A stretch of DNA of 64,000 nt from Maylandia zebra (Eukaryota; Chordata; Actinopteri; Cichliformes; Cichlidae). Below the pieces are notes generated by a model that had not been told where the DNA came from, ran no database searches, and was given only the letters and a program-made list of their open reading frames with translations. Numbering within the stretch: the stretch's first letter is position 1; each line of letters starts with the position of its first letter. Below, piece by piece: positions 54,331 to 64,000 of the stretch. The stretch lies in the NCBI RefSeq assembly GCF_041146795.1, contig NC_135176.1, positions 21,735,286-21,799,285 on the forward strand. The letters run 5' to 3'. A program made the position numbers and the translations under genes.

Positions 54331-55439
54331 TAAATAATAACAGTGTAATATGTCACGTTTTCAAGTTTAACTGAGGTTGCATTTACCTTATTTTAAGACC
54401 TACTAAGGACCAGATGTTATTTTACATTATGTCCTGATGCCTGAAACCTTAGAACTGAAAACAGATCCACTTCCTTCTTTTCATTCTATGTCCATGTCAG
54501 GCAGTATTAGTGGGAAGTGCTGTTGTCTTCAAAGATAATATAAAATCTTGTAAAATTATTGTTTTTGTAGTAATTAAAATATAAACATAGAGTTTAGCAT
54601 CCAACACAGACAGTCAATAAGGTTACAGGACACCCAAAAGCTGCTTTGAGCCTTTTAACCAATGTAATGTCAGTTTTTGCTGCGTATAGGCACCTGTAAA
54701 GTCAGACATATTATTGCACATCCACTAAAGGTGTGAAGTTGGAGGCAGAGTAAGACATCACAAAGTAAGTCATTGTTTGAAAGATTAAAAATGAATCATA
54801 TTACTATTTAAAACGTATTTACTTATTAATCATAGACGCGGGCAGCTAAATCTAGATAACTAGGGTGTGTGTTGAAGATTAGATGAGCTATGAATTAAAA
54901 GCAGGGTACGGTTTGTCATAACCTGCTGTCCATGGTACAATCAGGGAACAATGAAACGTGATTTCCTAAACGTCAAAGTCTGGTCAACCTTGCGCGTCAC
55001 AGAAATGCTGCATTCACACCGAATGGGAATTACTTAGAGCTATCCGAGGGGTACGATAAAAAATAAAATAAAACTCGCAACTGCTAAGAAGGCTCAATCG
55101 TGTTTTTAAAGACATCGTCAGCGGTGCTGACGTGTTAATTAAGATTTACTTTATGACAGTGTTTACTGTGTCGGATGGTGGGATTGACAGATTTCCGACA
55201 GCGCAAATGCACCACCGCTTTGCCATCCATGCATTCAGTCCTGTCTGTGGTGGTACCTGCTGGCTGCTTAACTTAGCTAGCAGTCTTACCTATCAGTTCA
55301 GGAGTAACAAAAAAATGAACGCGAGAGAAAATGATTTTTATTTTGTTTCCCTCTCGATGTGTCGTCGTGTTTTAAGGAAAAGATGAAGACCATCCACTTG
55401 GTTTTAGTATTTTAGCCGTTAGAGCATTTTTTTTTTCTG
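54331..55439. other. zcchc10-aff4 intergenic, nothing recognised
   Basis: No gene or repeat family was recognised. The right side should contain the promoter of the downstream plus-strand gene. Confidence 0.4.
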
Positions 55440-55533
55440 AATCCGTTTTGCGTGTAACTGGAAGTGGAAAAGACAAAGAGAAAAAGAGCTTTCCAATAGC
55501 TAGAATGGTTTGGGCCTAAAAAGAAGACAAGAG
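55440..55533 (+). other. Candidate 5' UTR exon of aff4
   Basis: A purine-rich stretch ends in a strong donor (AAGACAAGAG/GTAAGG, exon edge 55533). It is the best-looking first-exon donor between zcchc10 and the coding exon at 62866-62893. The start is a guess and there is no protein evidence. Confidence 0.3.
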
Positions 55534-56782
55534 GTAAGGATGCCAACTTTGATGGAAGACGTTAGTTGGTGTTTTACTGCATTAGAGGGTATCTGATATT
55601 TGAAGTGAACGCTAATTAGAATTTCGCCAAAAAAAAAACAGTAGCTTCAGGGCTAGCTAGCCTAGCCTTAATACGCTACTAGCAGGGTCCGGCTAGCTAA
55701 CGTTATGCTAAAGCAGATATGCAGGTAGTCGTGTAGGTAGCGTGCTAGCCAGTTGCTAATGATTTGGTTAGACATTGTACCTGCTTTGGTGTTCTGGTGG
55801 AAGGAGACTTTAATTATTCGATGGATGGGAAGGGTAGATGTTACTTTTATACGTTTCTATGCAAGGAAGTAGGGGAAAATATCGCGGTGATAGGAGTAAT
55901 GTTTTTGTTCCTGTCATGGCAGCTAACAGGTCATGACGACTGATGTTTGTGTTTATCCGTGGCTGACATAACTTGTACACCTAAGTTTGCTCTTACAGAC
56001 GGCGGCATAACTATATGATACTACACGTGCAAATGATAAACATACTATGTTTCCTTTGCATTTGAAATACAGACTATTCGCTCTCCATTAAAAAGCATCT
56101 GGGGAATCAAACAATGGGACATAAGTGCTACTTGTTTGTACTTTCTGTGCTAGTTTATGGTCGTTTTAGGTAATCATTGGCTCTTGATACTCGTTATTTT
56201 TCGCACAGTGACGACGAGCATAAAGTTTTAGGTTCGTATCCTCCTCCTTTATTGTATTACTAACTCCTAGTGCCACTCCTTGCTGTGTCCAGTCAAAGTC
56301 TTTATTTGCATGGAAAATCAACACTGGGGAGAAGGGCAGCACAGTTAATCCGAATGTATGCTTTGGTTGAGCGAAGGATCAGCTGATGTGCTTTTCTAGG
56401 AAGCCATTTTACGTGCCATAGTTAGGGGGGAAGGGCCAGAAAATGCGTGATAAGTCCAGAGTTCCTCTTAACACTTGTCACTGGTAGTTCATGCACGCAT
56501 GTGGAGGGATGGGCTTGACGCATGGAGACAAGGAAAGTGCAACCAACTGACTTATTATGGTTGGCTGCACTTAGTCGGGAGGGGGGACGAGTTCATGCCC
56601 TAAGGTCATGAACTCGTTCACGGCAGGTAGCTGTGAACCGGCTCAGCAACTTTAGTCAGATGGTGGATGGAGCAAAAGCTGTACTTGAACTGTGGTTGCA
56701 GTTGTTGATTTGTTGTTATGTAGACATAACAGGAGTGTTGATATTGCAGTCGGATTCAATTATGTCAGAGAAAAAACTCTCT

Positions 56783-56804
56783 CCCCCCCCCCCCCCCCCC
56801 CCCC
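56783..56804. repeat. 22-nt poly-C tract
   Basis: An uninterrupted run of C following CTCTCT, in the presumed aff4 intron 1. Confidence 0.85.
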
Positions 56805-59512
56805 TCATACAGTGGAGTGAGCTGCAGTACTTGGCTGGTTTAGGACAACTGCTGTTTTATATTCAATAATTTTCTGAAAATGCCAGGCAATAGTGCAGTC
56901 TGAAACTCCAGCTTCCACTCTAGAAGATAAACAAATAGTAAATAAAGTTGGGGTTTTTATAGCAAAAAATGGACCTTTGAGAGGTGATTATACACTATGA
57001 CTAGACTACATTACAGACAGCTTTTAACAAATAATGAGTTTATTGCATTAGTAAATTACACCTCATGTCTCACCGACGTGGTGATTTTCCTCTGGTACAA
57101 GGCTAAAACCTCTTCTGTGTGCGCTGTTAAGTAGTTTAACTACAGTGTAGCCCTTGGTTGGCGCTCTTACTGTATTTTAATACACAGAAGGTCACCCACT
57201 TGTTTGACTATACAATTGAAATACTCTTAGTAGCAGCTTGAAACATAATGCCATCACCAGGCTTGCTTGAAGAGCTGTGTTGATGGCAGTAAGTTAGAAA
57301 GCTGAACTGAAGTGTTGGCGCTACTTCAAAGGTTGTAGACAGAAAATTAATCCAGGTAAAACATGCTATTTTAAACTGTTAAAAATAGCTCATATATGTG
57401 TCATGCCTTTGTTTTTAAATGAAAGTGTTGAGCAGAGAGATAAGGTTGATGCATGTGACTGTACATTGTCTGGATGTGATAGTCTTTGTTTTGGGTTTCC
57501 GGACACCGAAGCACCAAAGAAAACCTTAAGCATACTTGACATTCAACTGAGGCTAGATGACTTCTAGATACCAGCTTTGTTAGTTTAAAATAATCTTTAA
57601 AAAGGGGGGAAAGGGTTCCTGGAGCAGCGATGTAAACACCTTGTTGGCAGTAATGTGTAAATGTGCTACTGGTGACGCGGCTTACTGTGAAATCCTCTTC
57701 ACTTCCTGTTTGGGTTTTGCTGTGAGGCTTCAGTTTAACAGTTTCCCCTGTGGCCAAGGCGAAGGGCACACATTCAGTCGAGATGTTATGCGACTTGTTT
57801 GTCTGTTCCAGACAGAGCAGTGCATGCATGTTTTCTTTGGCTTTGGCACACCTATTGTACATTCCTGATGTACTCCACTGTTGTTTTGCTGGCTGGATAT
57901 TTGGGAAGTGAGCAATGTCTAGTTTCAGACTGTTCAACTGCAGCCCATTGTACACAATTTCAAATCTGAGCACCTACATTTGAGGAAAATTAATCCAAAG
58001 CTTAGAATTGCCTCTTTAGCCACAATTTTAAAGAGAAAAGCTATTCTTCTGTTGATGATAGAAATGGTTTTAAGGTGTTGCGCTTGTCTGGTTTATGCAT
58101 TGTGCAGATGTTACAGCTTTTTAGCATTTACCTTTTCCTCTTTAACCTGACCCAAAGTACAAGTTAATTGTGTGGTCAGCTAAGGTTTGTAAGTTTCATA
58201 ATCAAATCTTATTTCCTGTACAAAGAGAAGCTTGTTGAGAGTAACTTGTTTGAAGGCTCTTTCTGAGTCTGCCAGCTTAATTAGCCCGAATCTAATCAGA
58301 CATCAGCAGCTCTCTTTTTATCCCCCAGTACTGTTGCTCACGCAGCAGAGAAATATGCTGCTCACTGTGTCCTGACCTCATGCATCTGTTCTTCAGCTTT
58401 TGTTCTCAGCGATGCGAGTTAAACTCTCATGTGGCTTTACAGTCCTGTGAAGGTGAAGCTCATTAAGGCCATTTCATTTCACAGATCTGGCATAGATTGG
58501 TGCTGTGAGATACTGCTTTATAATACTATTTTTAAAGTGGAACGATAATAGCCTCAGTCTTTTTCGGTGGCAGCAGTAATATGTCTCAAATAGTAGTGAA
58601 ATTCATTGCCACAGTATGTTCTTCTTGTTTTGTTTTAAGCAGGATAAGTGCTTTGAAGGAAATAACAAATGCATTAGGAACAGAAACAGAAACAAATCCC
58701 AGAGTCAGAGGTATGAATTTATGCAATACGCAGATAAAATGTGGATTTTGTAGATTTATATTGTTAAGCGTCTTATGTAAACATTTTGCATAAATAATTG
58801 TCTACATTTTAGGGCTCAGCTGCCAGTTATTTTCATTATTGATTAATCTCATGGATTTATGTTCTTTCTTTCTTTTATAAAATGTTGAAAAGTGCTTTGT
58901 ATATATTTACACCCATTTCCTTGGTGATGCTTCAAATGTTCACATCAACAAGTGTGAAACCCAAAAAAGCTGAAACCAGCACATTTTTGATTAGAAATTA
59001 CGAAAATTTCCGCTCAGTGCCCTTATCAAAAATATTTGCTGATTCATTTTTCGACAGCACTTCAGTTAATTGGCTTATCATTGCAGGTTTTCACTCCTCC
59101 ATTTAACCACAACTGAGCCTTTATTCTAGCTACGAGAGAGTTTAATTGGATGTTTGGAGGTTAGTGATAGACATTTCAGCTTTAGATGTAGTGCAGACTT
59201 TTCTCTGAGTAATACAGCTGAGACTGATGGATGGGAAATTATTACACAGAGAGAACTACAGTCTTGTTTGACCTTTTATTAACTTCAGGAAATCTTTGCA
59301 TGTTGTTACAGTTTTAGTTTGCAAAGTGCTTGCTGTTTTAAAGGTTAAGATTTAGTTTGACTGGATAATTGTAGTTTCTTTAAGGTAAAAAATGACTAAC
59401 TAAGGAATGGTTTATTCTTCGGTAGATTGTTTCATCACACTAAAGGAAGGTCTGATAGACTCAAGATGGGTAGCTAAAACCTTATGAAATGCATATTCAC
59501 GAAATGGCTTCT

Positions 59513-59541
59513 TCTCTCTCTCTCTCTCCCTCTCTCTCTCT
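59513..59541. repeat. (TC)n microsatellite
   Basis: TC units with one CC interruption. Confidence 0.85.
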
Positions 59542-62500
59542 GCGGTATAATCCATGTTGCTTAAATATTATTCGTATACTGCTGCTCAGTCTGCTGAGTT
59601 AAAAATCGTACAATAGATCAGAAGCAGGTTAAAAATGAAAAACCTCTTGACAGGCTTGTGTTGTGCCTTCTGAAGAGCTTGAATGACGCAGATCCTTTGG
59701 AAATGTTGCCAAGATAACTGAGGCTTGGGTGTCATGTTCCACTAACAATGTGGCCTAAAAAGTACACTGAACATTATGTTATCTGTGTCAAACCTGCAAG
59801 TGAGAGCATTTCTTTTGTTTCTGAGTTCACGTGACAATGTTTACCTAGGTAAAATCCAAATGAGCTTTGTTTGTAAGAGTTACTCTAGATTTTAGAGTGT
59901 ATATTTTACCTACTACTTTACTTTGCCTACTAGATACCTAAGTTCTTTAGAAGAGCTTTAGAAAAGCTTTAGAAAATGACTATTTTAAGTGTTTGTTTTT
60001 TTTTTAAAATCTGTTTCACAGTGCCATGAAGAGACTGATTTACCGTTTTGCTCTTGGTAAACAGCTTTACTGAATGTTAAACATAAAAAGCTCCTAAATT
60101 AATATGAGTTAATTAGCTGTGTACATGCACAACAGTCTCAGCACTGAGCCTGTGATTGGTAAATGCTGCCAGTTCCCTCTTATTCAGATAATGCACGCCT
60201 GCTGAGTGGAGGCTTTCCAGGCAGCGAGTCAGTTCAAATGCTTCAATCCTGCTTTAATGAAAGGACATAAGCAGTTGTTTAGAGAACATGCCAATCAAGA
60301 CCCGAGACTTGTTTTGATATGCTAATTGGAGCTAATGTGCAGCCACATAGAAATATTGAATTCTTTTAATTGAAGCGGGAATTTAAGATACTGCCCTCTT
60401 CAAAAATTCCTCATCTGCACTTTGATATAAAAGTCTCAAGGAAAATCAAGCCCTTTTCTTTCCTCTTGAAATGCTGATACAGAAATATGGCTTGCAGGGT
60501 TTTCTTAATGAAAAGTATTGCATGTTTTAGTGATTGAAAGCCACTCCAGTTTTTCCCAACACTTCTTCTTAGTCTTCTTGCCCTAGCTGCATGTGATTTT
60601 TGCCTGTAGTCCTCACCAAACAGCTGGTATAGAGGGCAGGTTTGCTGCATTTGAATGGACGCTCCCTCTGGAATTCCTGCAGTCAGCAGGTTTGCTTCAA
60701 AAGCACTGGGGGTGGTAGTGGTGGTGGCACTGGCTGTCCATCTGCACCTGCTACAGAATACTTTCTGTAGAGCAATCTAAGGTGCTGTAAAGTCCTGGAA
60801 ACCAGTTATGATCGATGACACTTGTAGTTTTGCTTAACCAAGACTCACTGAACATGCAATATTTATGTTTTAATATCCAAAATGAATTGATGTACATACA
60901 GCTCATAGCTTTTAATACAAAATTAGAGCCATTTGTAATGTGCATAGTAAACCTTTTGTTAACATTTTCTACTTCATGAGCCTGGTCATTGATTAAATCC
61001 TCCCAGGGTAGTACTTTGCTTCTATTTATAAAAGTAGAGGGCATATGTAATTGCCGGAAGTGCTGAGAAATGACAGACTAACACACTGCTTTCAGATTCA
61101 GCATGAATGGGAAATAATTCCAGCCAGTACAGTATCTCTAAGAGCGTAAGCCTGATGATACAGACATGCAGCTGTTGGCAGGACTGTACAGCCTTGGTAT
61201 CCATTGATGACTATTTATATCAGCTGTGTCTATTATAAAGTCCATCAAATGGAGTTTCCCAAAGTTTGGAGACCGGCCTTCGTTTTAATACTTTAAATAA
61301 CGCCACAAGCAAACAGCACAGCGTGCATCATTGTGTGTGGGGAAGAATTGGCACAGTCAGCATAGAATTAATGTAAAACTGTCATAATTTATGAGATTAT
61401 TGAAGTTGAATTTCTCTGCAATTAAATCAAAGCACCCTCAGATAATGAGGGCAAAACCTTGTAAAGATGTGATCAAATTCAGATATATTTTTGTTGAAAG
61501 CAATAAATGAATGTTTAACACTTGTACCTAAAAGCCCGCCCTTTAATGTTCTTGATTAATGATAAACATCTGCTGAAAGTCAAGAACACAAGTGGCATCA
61601 TTTTGTCAGCTTGTGTACCAGATAAAAATCCTCACAGCTTGCGGTGATGCCACACTTGTCAGCATGTTTCGTCATCATCTGAAAAAGCCTCATGTTTGTT
61701 ACACCCAGCATACTGGATGCCTAAGCGCTGTGACTTTAACAGGCTGCATGGGTGCTTTGCCCTGTGCTCCAGGGCATAGTGGGGGGTGGGGGGAGGTTGT
61801 TGATGGAAAGAGCAGCTCTGATTGGCTGGGTTGTGCTGAGGGCCGTGACATCACTTGGAGGAGAGGCTTTGCGGTGTAAAATAACATCTCCTTTTATGGG
61901 AGGAGGTGGACTGTGCCATTCTCGGAGAGAGGTGAAATTTATTCCCTTTCTCGCTGTTTCTTCAGTCCCGTTTTCCTGTAGATGCTCTAATTGGCCAGCA
62001 TGGCGGTTGTGGAAATCATTTCCTTAAGGCCAAGCTCATTAATTTCCTTCGCAATAATCCCCTTTTTAATTTTTCACTCCTTCTTAATTTTGTGTGTAAG
62101 AATAGGGTGTAAAAAGGTTCAGTAAGACTAGGTGATCTTTTAAGATTCCTTAAAGGTTTAATTAGTCACCCCCCTTTTTTTAAAAAAGAAAACAAAACTG
62201 TGTTTCTATTAGTGTTTCAGCAAGCTTTTCAAATTGATGGCTTGTGCTCCTTGCTTTGTTATCTCAGATTAAATTATTCCTCTGCTACTTTCTGAGGGGT
62301 TTAAAGATTAAAATCAGCCTAAAGTGCTCTCAGTCAAACATCAGGCACTCTTCTATAAAAATAGACATGAGAAATTAGGTCTCTTATCCCTAATTTATCT
62401 ATTGCATTCACTCCAAACATTTAAATAGCACAAATACCCTCGCATTTATTCAATATTAACCTCTTTCTTTCACCTCACTTTTCTCATTTTTCATGCATGC

Positions 62501-62876
62501 TTTATCTTCAAAACAGAAACAAAAGCTGCTGCTGCTTTCTGTAGCCTTCACCTCGCATGTGACCAACCCCCGCTGTTTGCCAACATGGTATTTCCCGAGA
62601 ACAAGCAGTCGCCTCCCCTCCCTAAGTCAGAATTGTCTCCACTCCAAGGAAATACACAGTACCTTCCAGTCGAGTAAAGAAACTTTAGTCACATTCTTTC
62701 AGCTGGACGCCCACAGATACATCTAGATTTGAAAAAGAGGGGTCAGGTTTTCTTGACTGGAGGTGGTTTGTGTGGAAATTCAGGCTGACAAGTCATGACG
62801 AGAATACTTCTGAATTCCTGGGAGATCCTGTGAAACCTCCTCCCCTCCTTTTTCCAATGTTTCAGTGGTTGGGGCC

Positions 62877-62893
62877 ATGGCCTCTCAGTCAGG
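62877..62893 (+). CDS. aff4: First coding exon of an AFF-family gene, read as aff4 (partial)
   Basis: A small exon, 62866-62893, is bounded by a pyrimidine-rich acceptor (TTTCCAATGTTTCAG) and a donor (GG/GTAAGA). It carries a Kozak-like GGGGCCATGG and six codons, MASQS plus a split Gly (phase 2). AFF-family proteins, scaffolds of the super elongation complex that bind P-TEFb, ELL and ENL/AF9, can start MAAQS in a tiny exon before the conserved NHD region. In mammals AFF4 is the gene after HSPA4 and ZCCHC10, which is exactly the position here. The call rests on synteny and this short peptide. The next exon, expected to encode an RNVLRMKERERR-type motif, is outside the window. Confidence 0.55.
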
Positions 62894-64000
62894 GTAAGAA
62901 ATGCAGAGCTATTTAACTGCTTTACTCATTTCGCTTGGTGTCTGGTAAGACTAAAGCACATAACTTTATCCTATTGTGAATACTTGAATATGACAGATGA
63001 GACATGTTTGATTTGCCTTGCATAATGGCTGTGTCCCAGAGTGATACTGAGAAAATCGTGGGGGTTTTTTCCCCTGTTTTTTGTTTGTTTTTAAAGATGA
63101 GATCTGACTGTTATGTGGTACTTTAGAACGAGACATACGAGCTGATTCATTTAGGTACAGAGTGATCTGCCTTCAGACTTTGACCTTTTCAGTTTGGCAC
63201 AGTGTTGAATGGCTACAGTAAGCCTAGCTGGCCATCACACCTTCATATTAATAAATGTTCTTTAAACTTAAAACTTTTTTTCTTATTGTTAATCCATCTT
63301 ATTTTATTGGAATAGGGAGGGGAGTGGCTCAAGGTTTAGATTTAGGCTTGGTAAGTCAGGAAAATGCCAATCAAAGCTCACCTATATGTGCATCTTGACT
63401 TTAAAGTAAGGTTTTACTTGTTTTGAACACAACACAAGTAAATGGTGGTTGAATTTATTCTCGATTAGTCACATTTTATTTGTATAGCTTGCACTTTTAG
63501 CTACTGATATCTGAGAAGTATATACAGTACGCTCTTTTTGGCCTAGGTCAAATTGGAAAGGAAAACCCTTTATTTTGTAAGTCATAAAATTATTCATTCA
63601 GTTTGAAAGTGAATAACAATACCTTGTGACGTGAGAGATGGGTTGATTTGGAGGAATTATGATGAACACCATCCACAGTGTTGGTTTAGTTGCTTGGACA
63701 TGTTGAACACAAAACTGTTTGTGGAAAACCAGCTGTGTGTGCGGTAACAGTTTCACTTCTACAGAAATAAATCCATGCCTTTTATTTTGTGGATTTACTC
63801 TTCATTCACAATTTAAAAATCTTGATGTGTACAGAAAGGCATGGTGTTTTGCTCGAACTTTTTGTTAATCATATTTCTTAATTAAGAATCAGGGTCTTGG
63901 TTTGGTACTCCTGAGGCCTAGTTTGTGTTTAGAGGCAGGTCTAAGACTAAACTATAAACAGATTGAGTGCAGAGGCTTACCACATACGTGCCACATGGTC
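62894..64000 (+). other. Presumed aff4 intron, start
   Basis: Begins with GTAAGA and runs to the window edge without a recognised exon or repeat. Confidence 0.4.

Larger units (their letters stand above)
55534..62865 (+). other. Presumed aff4 intron 1
   Basis: 7.3 kb without an exon that could be supported. It contains a 22-nt poly-C tract (56783-56804) and a (TC)n microsatellite (59513-59541). Unlike the rest of the window it shows almost no transposon relics from about 57.4 kb on. Stretches such as 60110-60660 and 61380-62110 are complex, TAAT-rich sequence of the kind often conserved as enhancers. Confidence 0.4.

Overview
The window is eukaryotic genomic DNA, almost certainly from a ray-finned fish and probably a percomorph teleost. 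The protein-coding exons match vertebrate families almost codon by codon. Introns are short to moderate, and the space between exons is packed with fish-type Tc1/mariner, hAT, L2 and tRNA-SINE relics. Species cannot be fixed from the sequence alone. No bacterial-type operons, CRISPR arrays, rRNA or true tRNA genes were seen.

Layout. Four genes lie head-to-tail on the minus strand: ndfip1 (5295-12962, 7 coding exons, 210 aa), an EndoU-family endoribonuclease (15374-17844, 6 exons, 283 aa), rnf14 (23376-27126, 8 exons, 472 aa) and hspa4 (31400-42994, 19 exons, 843 aa). Two genes follow on the plus strand: zcchc10 (45180-52339, 4 exons, 162 aa) and the 5' end of a gene read as aff4 (62877-62893 is its first coding piece, with a candidate 5' UTR exon near 55.5 kb; the rest lies beyond the window). 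For the five complete models, GT/AG boundaries and codon phase were checked by hand at every exon junction and the summed CDS lengths divide by three.

Functions. ndfip1 (PY-motif adaptor for NEDD4-type ligases) and rnf14 (RBR ubiquitin ligase) both act in ubiquitin signalling. hspa4 is an HSP110-type co-chaperone, zcchc10 a small zinc-knuckle/serine-rich putative nuclear protein, and aff4 a scaffold of the super elongation complex. ndfip1 and rnf14 are also near neighbours in mammals, as are hspa4, zcchc10 and aff4, so the window joins two mammalian 5q31 blocks. The endonuclease gene sits between ndfip1 and rnf14.

Mobile DNA. At least eight Tc1/mariner-type relics are visible. Three well-bounded hAT-like insertions have 8-bp target duplications. 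The most striking points are: (i) a 0.4-kb hAT-like MITE inserted exactly on the 5' splice site of hspa4 exon 13, whose target duplication recreated the donor; (ii) a hAT inserted inside a BED-finger hAT in zcchc10 intron 1; (iii) a 1.7-kb element encoding a THAP finger, inserted in a Tc1 relic upstream of rnf14. I found no evidence for an undescribed multi-gene system; the novelty here lies in transposon-host architecture.
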